Shown here: positions 1 through 9,033 of the stretch, in pieces
How the letters are laid out: each line of letters starts with the position of its first letter
Numbering within the stretch: position 1 is the stretch's first letter
NCBI GenBank assembly: GCA_029959615.1
Contig: JASCOD010000007.1
Coordinates: 124,001-188,000 of the forward strand
DNA length: 64,000 bases
Source: Flavobacteriaceae bacterium PS02338
Lineage (GTDB): Bacteria > Bacteroidota > Bacteroidia > Sphingobacteriales > Sphingobacteriaceae
Direction of reading: 5' to 3'
Position numbers and translations under genes: made by a program
The notes under the pieces: model-generated
The model's input: only the letters and a program-made list of their open reading frames with translations
Database searches by the model: none
What the model was told of the DNA's origin: nothing

Positions 1-1226
1 GCACCGTCTATAATCAGCCCGAAATCCAAGGCTCCAAGGCTCATCAGGTTGCCGCTTACGCCAAACAAATTCATCATACAGATGGCAAAAAGCATGGCCA
101 GCGGAATAACCGATGCTACCAGTAATCCCGCCCTGAAATTCCCAAGGAACAGAACCAAAACGAGCACTACAATCAGTGCGCCTTCCATCAGGTTTTTTTC
201 GACTGTACTGATGGCATTATTGACCATTTTGGTACGGTCCAGGAAAGGCTCAACAACTACGCCTTCGGGCAGGGTTTTCTGTATTTGGGCTACTTTAGCT
301 TTTACATTCTTGATGACTTCGCTGCTGTTTGCACCTTTCAGCATCATCACTACGGCACCCGAAACTTCGCCCTGGTCGTTGTAAGTCATAGCCCCATAAC
401 GAGTGGCATAACCCATTTTCACGTTTGCCACATCACGGATAAACAAAGGTGTTTCATTATTTTTATTGGCAATGGAAATATTGCCGATATCTTCCAGGCT
501 GCCTATCAGGCCTTCGCTGCGGACATATAAAACGGTAGGCCCTTTTTCGATATATGCACCACCGGTATTTTGATTGTTTTCTTCCAAAGCCGAAAAAATA
601 TCGTTGATGCTAATCCCGTAGGCATTAAGTTTGTCAGGGTTTACTGCAATTTCATATTGCTTGAGTTTGCCACCGAAACTACTCACTTCAGCAACCCCCT
701 TTACGCTTAATAACTGCCTGCGCACAATCCAGTCCTGAATGGTACGCAGTTCGGCGATGTCATATTTTTGTTCGTAACCTTTCTTGGGGCGGACTACATA
801 TTGATATATTTCGCCCAAGCCGGTAGAAATTGGTCCTAATGCCGGTGTGCCGATCCCCTGGGGGATTTGACTTTGCACTTGCTGCAAACGTTCAGCCACC
901 TGTTGTCTTGCCCAATAAACATCTATATCATCATCAAAAACAATGGTAACGAGCGAGAGCCCAAAACGGGAAAAGCTGCGTATTTCTTTGGTACCGGAAA
1001 TGTTGCCCGTTGCTTGTTCTATGGGGAAGGTAACCAGGCGTTCTATATCCGTCGCACCAAAAGAAGGGGCTATCGTAATAACCTGTACCTGGTTGTTGGT
1101 GATGTCGGGCACAGCATCAATTGGTAATTTTGTGGTTTGGTAGGCACCAATTCCAATGAGTGCAATGACCAAAAGCCCTATTATGAGTTTATTCCTTACG
1201 GAAAACTCAATGATTTTAGTAAGCAT
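1..1226 (-). CDS. Heavy-metal efflux RND permease (CzcA/CusA family), N-terminal part, cut by the window edge
   Basis: Reading the minus strand from the ATG at 1224-1226 gives an open frame of about 408 residues that runs off the left edge; full-length members have about 1,030-1,450 residues. The start MLTKIIEFSVRNK is followed by the first transmembrane helix and LPIDAVPDITNNQVQV, the hallmark N-terminus of HME-RND pumps. The motif FDDDIDVYWARQQV of the porter domain follows, and the last visible part (about residues 330-408) covers TM2-TM4 with GALDFGLIIDGA, the region that holds the proton-relay acidic residues of this family. The inner-membrane protein would export divalent or monovalent metal ions (Co/Zn/Cd or Cu/Ag) with a periplasmic adaptor and an outer-membrane channel, neither of which is in the window. 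Metal specificity cannot be read from this fragment. Family assignment is secure; substrate is unknown. Confidence 0.93.
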   Translation of the reverse strand, partial: MLTKIIEFSVRNKLIIGLLVIALIGIGAYQTTKLPIDAVPDITNNQVQVITIAPSFGATDIERLVTFPIEQATGNISGTKEIRSFSRFGLSLVTIVFDDDIDVYWARQQVAERLQQVQSQIPQGIGTPALGPISTGLGEIYQYVVRPKKGYEQKYDIAELRTIQDWIVRRQLLSVKGVAEVSSFGGKLKQYEIAVNPDKLNAYGISINDIFSALEENNQNTGGAYIEKGPTVLYVRSEGLIGSLEDIGNISIANKNNETPLFIRDVANVKMGYATRYGAMTYNDQGEVSGAVVMMLKGANSSEVIKNVKAKVAQIQKTLPEGVVVEPFLDRTKMVNNAISTVEKNLMEGALIVVLVLVLFLGNFRAGLLVASVIPLAMLFAICMMNLFGVSGNLMSLGALDFGLIIDG

Positions 1227-1307
1227 AGTTTTACTTGTTAATCAAATTATTATTCAATACAATTACAAATAGATACAGCAGTATTTATCGTAAATAAAAT
1301 AACAGGA

Positions 1308-1698
1308 TTAACCAATTGACAATCACATTCTATGAAGCTCCGGTTTTATGGAGACAGGAATGAATAATAATGATATAACACTTTCATGTAGGAGATCAGT
1401 GCATAACAAAATCGCACCTCAACAAAGTTTCAGGCAGGCCATACAGAATACCCTAGAATTGAGTTGAAGATGAAATTCCACACAATCATGCCATAAGAAA
1501 AGCCCATGCAATATGCAGATTATCACAAAAAACAATGTGGCAATGTTTTTTTAACTTTGGATGAATTCGAAAAAGAAATAAAATATTTTTCTCCAAAGTA
1601 TAACACCAACCTGCATTCAATAGAACGTGTTAATACTGCATAGCAAACCTTCCTTTATGCAAAGTGCAAAAAGAATTTACGAAAAGTCAATTGGTTAA
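1308..1698. repeat. 13-bp perfect inverted repeats in the non-coding stretch 1227-1705
   Basis: TTAACCAATTGAC at 1308-1320 is the exact reverse complement of GTCAATTGGTTAA at 1686-1698. The copies sit in the gap between the RND pump gene and the small protein gene on its left-going strand, one near the pump start and one next to the other gene's stop. No coding sequence is apparent between them. They could be binding sites for a regulator or the ends of a decayed small element; I cannot distinguish these. The rest of 1227-1705 is AT-rich with no other recognisable feature. Confidence 0.4.
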
Positions 1699-1705
1699 AA
1701 AAGAA

Positions 1706-2101
1706 TTAACAAGATCTTGGAGGCTGCCAAATAGAAGAAAGAAACTGGTTGGAGATAAACGCATCGTCAAAAGAAACTACCTTAGACGATTCTCGTATGT
1801 CAATTTTATGAAATGATTCAAAAAAAAGCGGTTGGGGATATACGAAGCAAAAGCTTAATACATCTCCGTGCATAATGAAAGGTAGTTTTTGATCCTGATC
1901 ATAATCATCATCGTGAGGATGATTTTCAAGGTGGTTACCTTCGTAATGAAGTACCAGAAACTCCATGACGGAAATTTGAGGATTTTTTTCTTTATGCTCG
2001 AAATAATGCTCTACCAGCATAGGAAACTTCAACAACTGACCTAATTCTGTTGTTGAAATAAGATATGTAGATAGAAAAAATATTGCGAGCACTTTTTTCA
2101 T
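1706..2101 (-). CDS. Small exported hypothetical protein found beside metal RND pumps
   Basis: A 131-residue protein starting MKKVLAIFFLSTYLIS at 2101; an in-frame ATG at 2137 would add 12 residues, but the later start gives a normal N-terminal hydrophobic signal segment directly. The mature part has a run of His/Asp/Glu (HEDNH-like stretch around NHPHDDDYDQDQK) and ends IWQPPRSC. From memory, small proteins with this N-terminus and C-terminal WQPP motif lie upstream of CzcA/CusA operons in Bacteroidetes integrative elements; that recollection, not a domain, supports the link. The His/Asp cluster would suit metal binding, which is inference. It is transcribed in the same direction as the efflux gene and lies 480 bp upstream of it. 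No characterised function. Confidence 0.7.
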   Translation of the reverse strand: MKKVLAIFFLSTYLISTTELGQLLKFPMLVEHYFEHKEKNPQISVMEFLVLHYEGNHLENHPHDDDYDQDQKLPFIMHGDVLSFCFVYPQPLFFESFHKIDIRESSKVVSFDDAFISNQFLSSIWQPPRSC

Positions 2102-2208
2102 ACTCACAAAGTTACTGAAAACTACATTTAATCCCACATTTCACCGTAATTTATACTGTATCCAGATAAACTATTGCATAATTTCGATATTCAGACACTT
2201 TTTATTAT

Positions 2209-4206
2209 TTACCGTGAAAGCAAATGCTGTAAGTTTGGATCATTCTTGATACGCTCCATTTCGCTTTCAATAATATTTACAATATCTATTTTTATCTGAC
2301 GGTAATTGCTTTCGATTTCCTGTTTCATTTTATCCTCACCGTGTTCATTAACAAAGGATAGGATTTCCGGTATCTTCTGATAGGCTTTGGTTTCGGCGGC
2401 AACTTTTTCATTATCCACTACGATTTCAGCGTGGAAAATCTTTTGGTCGATACGTTCATCAAAGTTGTCCGAAACTGAACCCACAAACATACCCTGTGTA
2501 AGCGTTGAAATTTTGGAAGCTGGAATAAGACTGTCTAACTGTGTAGAAATAGAGGTAGATTTATCATTCCTGTTAATCGTCATACTTTGGCGTTTCTGCA
2601 ATACTTTCCCGAAGCGTTCCGAAAGACTTTTTGCCGTTTCTCCTACAACCTGTCCGCTGAAAATATTACCTACCGTATTTTGGATAACCTTACTTTCCTT
2701 GTCGCCGTAATCCCTTGTTAATTGCGAAAAATCCTGAAAACCCAAACAAACCGCTACCTTATTACTTCTCGCAGTTGCGATAAGATTATCCAGTCCTCTA
2801 AAATAAATGGTTGGCAACTCATCTATGATAACAGAACTCTTTAATTGCCCCTTTTTGTTGATGAGCTTCACAATCCTTGAATTGTACAAACCCAATGCTG
2901 CGGAGTAGATATTTTGACGGTCGGGATTATTACCCACGCACAAAATTTTCGGCTCTTTCGGGTTATTGATGTCAAGCGTAAAATCATCGCCTGTCATTAC
3001 CCAATACAACTGCGGGCTAATCATTCTTGACAAAGGAATTTTTGCCGATGCGATTTGCCCCTGTAATTGGTCTTGTGCTCCGGATTGCCACGCATCCATA
3101 AAAGGCGACAAATAATTTTCCAAATCGGGATATGAGGTTAAAATAGTAAATACGTCCGAATACTTTTTATTAAGCAATTCAATGGCGTGTGGGAATGTAC
3201 AATACTTACCGTTTTCATAGATTTTCAGATACCAAATAATTGCCGCCAATAGGATAATTGGGCTTTCCACGAAAAAATCCCCTTGCTTCTGTATCCAGCT
3301 TCGATTGAGGTTCAGCATTATGGTATAGGCAGCTTCGTAAGCATCGGATATGTCCGTCATAAAATCGGGATTGAGTGGATTGCAACGGTGGCTCTTACGT
3401 GGGTCGTCAAAGTTGATGACGTAGAATTTGGGTTGAACTTTGTACTTATCCCGATGCTTCAATAGATGATTGTAAGCAATGGTGGAAAGGTCATCAAATT
3501 TAAAATCGTAGATGTACATACTAAAGCCTTTCTCAATCTGTTGCTTGATGTAGTTGTTTACGATTGCATACGATTTTCCTGAACCCGGAGTACCCAACAC
3601 AATCGAGGCTCGAAAAGGATTGACGATGTTAATCCAGCCGTTGTTCCATTTTCCTTTATAATAAAACTTCGTGGGAAGATTGACGGAATACTCGTTTTCC
3701 ATTAATTTAGTTTCCTGCTGAAAACTCTCGTTCTCATTGTTGAAAACATCATCCATCAGATTGGTACGAAGTAGTCGGCTCATCCAAACTCCGGCTACCA
3801 TTAAAGCGATATAGCCTAAACCTGTGGTAAGGATATAAAGGATTGTAGCGGTTAATAACGGTAGCTTTAGTAAAGGGAAATTCAGAAAAAACAGGATAGC
3901 ACCAATAACTAAAGCCACATAGATTTTAGACCAGGTTATCTTTTCATTTTTAACTCCCTTAGAACCCAAACAGCTTAATGCCAACAATACCAAAGCAAAC
4001 AGCTTGGTATATAGGGTATGCGAAAACAGCCCTGCCGTTCGCTGAAAATTGCCCAATACTTTGTTGATGATTTCTAAAGTCCAGCCACGTTCTATAAAGA
4101 AACCGTAGCAGAACCAATAAAGGTGCATCAGTACCAAAAGGATACTTACTGCCCTCATAAATGCCATAATCTTGGCAAGTCCTCTTAAATCGTCTTCTCC
4201 TTGCAT
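2209..4206 (-). CDS. mobC: MobC/TraG-type coupling ATPase (type IV coupling protein) of a mobile element
   Basis: This 665-residue protein has several hydrophobic segments in its first 150 residues, consistent with membrane anchoring. A P-loop GTPGSGKS follows at residues 205-212, with YDFKFDDL just after it. A Walker B strand ending in VIIDE has its acidic pair at about D462-E463, followed by LPTIYFRGLDNLIATARSNKV. These are the features of VirD4/TraG coupling ATPases, which dock a relaxase-bound DNA strand to the type IV secretion channel. It is the last gene of a mobA-mobB-mobC set, 101 bp after mobB. In Bacteroidetes conjugative elements this gene is called mobC (also traG-like). Nothing looks truncated. 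No secretion-channel genes are visible in the window, so the element may use one lying further left or supplied in trans. Confidence 0.92.
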   Translation of the reverse strand: MQGEDDLRGLAKIMAFMRAVSILLVLMHLYWFCYGFFIERGWTLEIINKVLGNFQRTAGLFSHTLYTKLFALVLLALSCLGSKGVKNEKITWSKIYVALVIGAILFFLNFPLLKLPLLTATILYILTTGLGYIALMVAGVWMSRLLRTNLMDDVFNNENESFQQETKLMENEYSVNLPTKFYYKGKWNNGWINIVNPFRASIVLGTPGSGKSYAIVNNYIKQQIEKGFSMYIYDFKFDDLSTIAYNHLLKHRDKYKVQPKFYVINFDDPRKSHRCNPLNPDFMTDISDAYEAAYTIMLNLNRSWIQKQGDFFVESPIILLAAIIWYLKIYENGKYCTFPHAIELLNKKYSDVFTILTSYPDLENYLSPFMDAWQSGAQDQLQGQIASAKIPLSRMISPQLYWVMTGDDFTLDINNPKEPKILCVGNNPDRQNIYSAALGLYNSRIVKLINKKGQLKSSVIIDELPTIYFRGLDNLIATARSNKVAVCLGFQDFSQLTRDYGDKESKVIQNTVGNIFSGQVVGETAKSLSERFGKVLQKRQSMTINRNDKSTSISTQLDSLIPASKISTLTQGMFVGSVSDNFDERIDQKIFHAEIVVDNEKVAAETKAYQKIPEILSFVNEHGEDKMKQEIESNYRQIKIDIVNIIESEMERIKNDPNLQHLLSR

Positions 4207-4307
4207 TATTTTTAGTTTTAATGTTCGGGCGTGAATTTAAAGGCTCTATATAGTGGCTATAAGAATGTGGCACTCAATGGCGGTGCGTGGCGGTGTTTGG
4301 CTGATTG

Positions 4308-5597
4308 CTATTTCTGACCTCTTTGGCGGTTTCTTTTCTTCTTCATTTTGTTGGCAAAATCCTGTTCCTCGTAATCTTCGCCCTGTGCTTCGGGCAATAA
4401 ACCGCCCAATGCTTCAATCAAACCGTCTTCGTGTTTTTCATTAATATTCAGGAAGTCGAACAAATGATGTGGTTCTTCCGAAGGAAGATCTGCATCATTT
4501 GATGTAGATATTTTCGGCTGTAATTCAACTGGCTCTTTAATCTCCGGTTTGATGTTATTGTTCCAATAATCATTAAAGGTATTGGCAGAAAGTTCCTTGC
4601 CTAAACGTGAACCGTTCCAGACCGTTTTAGAATTGTGGTCTATAAAAGTTATTCCGTAAATACGTCCTGTGTCATTTCTACGCACCACTACATTAATGCC
4701 TTGTTCGCCTAACTGCTTTTTAAAACCCTGCTCATCATTTGTTGATTGCAGGGCAATGGTAACGGCAGCTTTAATGGTTGGCTTTGTCGGGTGGTCTTTT
4801 AAAGCCTCTTTGCTTTTTGCAAAATGCAATTCCAAAGTCGGTAGCCCTGCGTTTTTTCCGAAAAGCGAAGCCTTGAATGGATGTCCGGCTCTTTCGCCTT
4901 TTTCATTTAACGGGATATACAGTAAACCCTGCTGCATCTTTCCCTGCAATTCGCCCTCCACTTTTTCGGTGGTAACATTGAACAGGGAAAGCAAAGCGTT
5001 GTATTCTCCCAAAGTTTGGTATTGATAATAATTCGGCAGGTGGCGAACAACCGAAGCGATTTGGCTTTTTACATCTCCAGCTTTGTAATCCACCGGACGG
5101 AAAATCTTATCGTTCTGCTTGTGTTCCTTATCCGTTGCGGGTATCAAACCGTATTTCCTTTCGAGTTCACGGCAAACATTCATAGACCGCATTTTCTCGA
5201 ATTTGTCCGAAATCTTTTTGCCCTCTTCGTCCACGCAAACCGATACAATATGAATATGGCTACGGTCAATATCGGTATGCTTGAATACCACAAAAGGTTG
5301 TTCGCCGTAACCCATTTCACGCATATACTGCTCTGCCATTTCCCTGTACCTGTCATCACTTACCTTGTCTTTCGGGTCGGGATTGAGCGAAATATGCAAC
5401 GTATGCTTTTCGGTATTGCGGTTGGCTATGAGATAAGGGGCAAAAGATTGGGCTAATTGTGCAACGGAATAATGACCGTTAGCGGTTTCAATCATCTTAT
5501 TGGCAAACAAAATTTTTCCGTTTTCATTCTCCACTTTGAGCTGATTGTACGCCAATGCTCCGTATAAATTTCCGCTTCTTCCGATTTTCGCTATCAT
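4308..5597 (-). CDS. mobB: MobB relaxase
   Basis: A 429-residue relaxase of the Bacteroidetes MobB type. The N-terminus MIAKIGRSGNLYGALAYNQ supplies candidate catalytic tyrosines (Y12, Y17). HTLHISLNP (H65, H68) and the metal-binding HUH-type motif in DRSHIHIVSV (H114, H116) follow, preceded by FVVFKHTDI. The enzyme would nick one strand at oriT and stay covalently attached to the 5' end until the DNA is passed to the coupling protein. The C-terminal 150 residues are less conserved and end in a basic tail (KKKRNRQRGQK), probably DNA binding. Its start codon lies 2 bp after the mobA stop, so the two are almost certainly cotranscribed and probably translationally coupled. Confidence 0.92.
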   Translation of the reverse strand: MIAKIGRSGNLYGALAYNQLKVENENGKILFANKMIETANGHYSVAQLAQSFAPYLIANRNTEKHTLHISLNPDPKDKVSDDRYREMAEQYMREMGYGEQPFVVFKHTDIDRSHIHIVSVCVDEEGKKISDKFEKMRSMNVCRELERKYGLIPATDKEHKQNDKIFRPVDYKAGDVKSQIASVVRHLPNYYQYQTLGEYNALLSLFNVTTEKVEGELQGKMQQGLLYIPLNEKGERAGHPFKASLFGKNAGLPTLELHFAKSKEALKDHPTKPTIKAAVTIALQSTNDEQGFKKQLGEQGINVVVRRNDTGRIYGITFIDHNSKTVWNGSRLGKELSANTFNDYWNNNIKPEIKEPVELQPKISTSNDADLPSEEPHHLFDFLNINEKHEDGLIEALGGLLPEAQGEDYEEQDFANKMKKKRNRQRGQK

Positions 5598-5599
5598 TT

Positions 5600-6037
5600 C
5601 TAAGGCTGTTTTTTCAGATGTTTTGCTTCAAATTCTTCGGTTATCTGAATGATTTTTTGGCATAGCATCGCCATTTCAGCCGTCTGTTTTTCCAATTTGT
5701 AAAGGAACGCTGCGGCTTTTTTCTCGGAAAAATTCTTGTACAACAGCTTTACAATCTGATTATAATTCACACCTACGGAGCGAAACTGACTGTGAAACGA
5801 GGTCAATCGCATATAAAAATCAACCGTTCCTTTATCAATTCTAACCGATTTCATTTCCTTACTGAACAGCAGGGAAATGATAAACTTTGCTTTGTTGGGC
5901 ATTCCCGATGCTTCAAAAAGCGATAAAAGTTTGGCATTTTCTTCGTCTGTAAGACGGAAAACGTGGCGGTGGATGCTCGGGTCGGTTTTCGGTGTCCGTC
6001 CGCCCTTATTCTGTTTTTTGTTACTGTTCTCGTTCAT
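5600..6037 (-). CDS. mobA: MobA-type relaxosome accessory DNA-binding protein
   Basis: A 145-residue basic protein beginning MNENSNKKQNKGGRTPKTDP. An in-frame ATG at 6061 would add eight residues, and the later start is the more typical one. The segment around HRHVFRLTDEENAKLLSLFEASG looks like the ribbon-helix-helix region of plasmid mobilisation proteins (MobC-Pfam-like), and the motif VGVNYNQIVKLLYKN is the conserved part of the family, close to the usual GxNLNQ-type signature. It would bind oriT and help the MobB relaxase. It is the first gene of the mob operon and faces a large inverted repeat only 65 bp upstream. Confidence 0.85.
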   Translation of the reverse strand: MNENSNKKQNKGGRTPKTDPSIHRHVFRLTDEENAKLLSLFEASGMPNKAKFIISLLFSKEMKSVRIDKGTVDFYMRLTSFHSQFRSVGVNYNQIVKLLYKNFSEKKAAAFLYKLEKQTAEMAMLCQKIIQITEEFEAKHLKKQP

Positions 6038-6102
6038 CACTAATCCATTTTTAATCCACACAAAACCTCGACTTCGGAGAGCGTTTTCTGCCCCCTGCTA
6101 AG

Positions 6103-6158
6103 GGCAAGTTGTTTTGAGGCACTAACTCGGTTTCGAGTGCCTCAAAACACAACTTGCC
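6103..6158. other. Candidate oriT: long inverted repeat upstream of mobA
   Basis: The arm at 6103-6123 (GGCAAGTTG then TTTTGAGGCACT) pairs with 6136-6158 over 21 bp, with a two-base bulge in the right arm and a 12-base loop. It lies 65 bp in front of mobA and reads across the usual oriT position of Bacteroidetes mobilisable elements. There is no T-run on either side, which argues against an ordinary terminator. The function is inferred from position and symmetry; the nick site is not identified. Confidence 0.5.
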
Positions 6159-7317
6159 GTGTTCCGTTGAACACAAAAATCCGCCCTTCGGGACGGATTA
6201 AATGTAACAGGGAAAAACGGCTCGATGCCGTTCCCGTTACCCTCCGATTTGTCAAAAGAATTTTGCATAAATCCATTAATAAAAATCATTGTACAAAGTA
6301 AAGCCCTGTTTACGAAAGCATTGTATTGTATAGCAGTGCCAAACACTGCCTTTGAACGCCAAACACTGCCACACCGCAATCAGCGGGCAAATCATTCGCT
6401 TTATTTGCCTTATAGTTTTAGGGCAGGTAGTAAAAAATGTATTTAAACAAAAAAGAAAGTCAGGTTTGCATACAGGTAGTTTGGAATAAAAGCATAAGGT
6501 TTTAAAAGTGTAAAAGCATAAAAGCGGTAAAGCATTTTGCCATTTGTGAAGTTTAACATTCACCAAGAAACATATCAGACAATGCTGTAAGAAAAGCAAA
6601 AAAATATACAGGCTTATTCCCGACAAACAATGCAGGAAAATGTGAACAAAGGAATATTCAAACCTGCAAAACATATAAAATGTGTAACAATAAATTTTTA
6701 AATAATGGAAATAATATTGGTTAAATTGCTCTAGTAAGTCAGAAATGGCAATTTTTCCAAGATATTAAGATAACATCCTGATAGTCTCATAATCTTCTAC
6801 TCGTTAAGTAGGTCAAGTTTTTCTGCTAAACTTGACGATTTTCTCTGGAAAAATCTAATAATTCTGTTCTACTTTGAATATTTGACAATAATCTTTTGGT
6901 TGCTGTTTGAACATATAGGGATTTTTAACGACAGATGGCTTTCTAAAATCTGATATGTTTTTATCAAACAGCTTTTAAGTAAAAGAAAGGCTATTCCAGT
7001 CACCATCTGCTTTCAATACTATTTGATTTTTGCTTTATGGTTTTCCGTAAAAATTAAACAGTAATCCCCTATATTTTTGTGTTATAGAATATGTTTAGAT
7101 GAAAGCTTAGGATATATGTCCGTGTTGAAGATAATGTAAGATGGATTAATGAAGTTACGGCTTAACAATCCTAAGAGCATAATGAACTTATATTAGTCAA
7201 GTTAGTGATCGGTTCATGTAGTGTGGGAATGTGATATTGAAGATAATTTAAAAAATGTTGTAGATTACATATAAAATATTTTTTTTATAACCTAAACGAT
7301 AATGTTATATTCCAACC
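6159..7317. other. Non-coding AT-rich junction between mob genes and defence island
   Basis: About 1.15 kb with no convincing gene. At about 6486-6535 the sequence repeats short units of the type AAAAGCATAA / TAAAAGCATAAAAGCGG, iteron-like and possibly part of oriT or a partition site. From about 6700 the base composition falls further and continues into the methyltransferase gene. In related elements a parA/tra operon commonly starts divergently from mobA here; none is present. A run of T and A (7270-7290) lies just upstream of the methyltransferase start and probably contains its promoter, but I could not identify a clear -33/-7 pair. Confidence 0.4.
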
Positions 7318-9027
7318 ATGATTAATTTAACGGTGATTGATTTCTTTTGTGGTGCCGGAGGCTTTTCTGAAGGTTTTAGACAACAGGGGTATAAAATAAT
7401 TTTGGGAATTGATAATTGGAAACCAGCAATTGATACATTTAATTATAATTTCGGACTAGATTGTAAAGTTCAGAATGTTCTAGATTATCGGAGTTGTATA
7501 CAAAAAATTGAAGAATTACCTAATACCTCAGTGATTATAGGTAGCCCACCTTGTGTTAGCTTCTCAAGTTCTAATAGATCAGGAAAAGCTGATAAATCAA
7601 TGGGCGTCACATTAACTGAAACCTTTCTGAGAGTTGTCGCTGTTAAAAAACATATGTCGGGATCAGTCTTGAAAGGGTGGTTTATGGAGAACGTCGCAAA
7701 ATCCATTAGTCATTTACAACCATATTACACTTTTAAAGATTTGGCACTTGAAGAGTGGGCACTTGCAAATAAAATTGATCCTGATAAAATTGCTTTATTT
7801 ATTAAAGATAACTACGCAATAATTAATTCTGCAGAATATGGATCGCCTCAGGCTAGGCGCAGGGTTATATTAGGTGAAATAATTTCAGAGGGAAAGCTCA
7901 TAGTTCCTCAACGCTCGTATAGAGATCCGAATGAAGATTCCTCACTTCCCGTATTTAGAACCTTAGATTTCGTTAAAAACGGATTGCCTAAGCCAAATAG
8001 TTCCTACTCAGAAAATCAAGTTATTGATCCACTATATCCAATGATTAAAATAAAACAATCAGAACTAAGTGATCATTTCTATGATACGGGTTTATATGAG
8101 ACTGAATGGAAGAATTCTAAGTTTTTGAAGACCAACCATCCCTATATGGGCATAATGTCATTTCCCGAAAATAGTTCGAAACCAAGTAGGACTATCACTG
8201 CAACAAAAATTGGCACCTCAAGAGAAGCTATAATATACAAATCAGAATTTGTTAGAACAGGTAATGGAGAATATAGAACACCTACCGTAAGAGAAGCAGC
8301 AACTATAATGGGCTTTCCTATAACTTTTCAGTTCATAGGATCTGAAGGGGCAAAATGGAGATTGGCTGGAAATGCGGTCTGCCCCTCTGTAAGCAGGTCA
8401 TTTGCAATGGAATTATTGAGGACATTGCAGGTTGCTCTACCATCGGTTCCCATTGTAGATGTTAGACCATTAGCTTTTAAAGGTCAGAATTTGAATAATT
8501 ATGAAAATAAAAAATTTGATAATCCCCCAAAAAGAGGCAAAGGTTCGAGATTTAGGCGACATCCCTTTAAAGATGGGAATGTAACAGTCACATTATCAAA
8601 CTACGATATAATAACAAACAATAAGTCTGATGCAAGATGGATAACATCTGTTCAATATGGCAACGGGAACGGGTTTCCTTGTAGATTTTTTAGGGATGGA
8701 TATTATAAAGAAATAGAGCCGATAATATCAGGCTTTAAAAATGGGATAAAATTTTTAGAAATTATTAATAATGGCTTTACTGAAAAAATCGCTCAATCAA
8801 ATATGCTGCAAGAAATGCATGAAAGGCAAATCAGTCAAGATGGGTATTTAGAGCCAACAAAACTTATCGAAAAAATTGCAGACATCATCCATGAGCTTGA
8901 CAAAAATAAGGATATATATATTCAAAATGATCAGTGTATTTTTCCGAGTAAGTTATCTATTCCAGAAAGGCAAGTTATGGCATTATATGCAATAAATAAA
9001 ATTTCTACTCTTGCCAATTTAAGCTAA
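7318..9027 (+). CDS. drmMII: DNA (cytosine-5) methyltransferase, DrmMII-like
   Basis: A 569-residue protein with the full set of m5C methyltransferase motifs in order. These are motif I DFFCGAGGFSEGF (D8-F20; AdoMet binding), motif IV GSPPC with catalytic Cys79, motif VI MENV with Glu124, motif VIII QARRRV (178-183), and motifs IX/X around EAATIMGFP and RLAGNAVCPSVS (Asn352). After the catalytic fold there is an extra C-terminal domain of about 190 residues (from about residue 380) that I do not recognise. Its closeness to NERD-helicase, DrmE-, DrmA- and DrmB-like genes (6-bp gap to the next) makes it the host-protecting methylase of a class 2 DISARM-like system. As a stand-alone gene it could also be a type II restriction-modification methylase, but no matching restriction endonuclease is adjacent. 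Confidence 0.9.
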   Translation: MINLTVIDFFCGAGGFSEGFRQQGYKIILGIDNWKPAIDTFNYNFGLDCKVQNVLDYRSCIQKIEELPNTSVIIGSPPCVSFSSSNRSGKADKSMGVTLTETFLRVVAVKKHMSGSVLKGWFMENVAKSISHLQPYYTFKDLALEEWALANKIDPDKIALFIKDNYAIINSAEYGSPQARRRVILGEIISEGKLIVPQRSYRDPNEDSSLPVFRTLDFVKNGLPKPNSSYSENQVIDPLYPMIKIKQSELSDHFYDTGLYETEWKNSKFLKTNHPYMGIMSFPENSSKPSRTITATKIGTSREAIIYKSEFVRTGNGEYRTPTVREAATIMGFPITFQFIGSEGAKWRLAGNAVCPSVSRSFAMELLRTLQVALPSVPIVDVRPLAFKGQNLNNYENKKFDNPPKRGKGSRFRRHPFKDGNVTVTLSNYDIITNNKSDARWITSVQYGNGNGFPCRFFRDGYYKEIEPIISGFKNGIKFLEIINNGFTEKIAQSNMLQEMHERQISQDGYLEPTKLIEKIADIIHELDKNKDIYIQNDQCIFPSKLSIPERQVMALYAINKISTLANLS

Positions 9028-9033
9028 CAATTT

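Noticed and set aside
3959..4273. Separate 104-aa gene between mobC and mobB
   Set aside because: It overlaps the mobC N-terminal coding region in another frame and has no domain.
5016..5456. 146-aa reading frame on the plus strand inside mobB
   Set aside because: It is the antisense shadow of the relaxase gene, whose motifs are intact.
6276..6674. 132-aa reading frame on the minus strand upstream of mobA
   Set aside because: Cys/Phe-rich low-complexity translation of AT-rich DNA, with no recognisable domain or ribosome site; it overlaps the iteron-like region.
7318..9027. Stand-alone type II restriction-modification system
   Set aside because: No cognate restriction endonuclease is adjacent; the next genes are DISARM-like and nearly contiguous with it.
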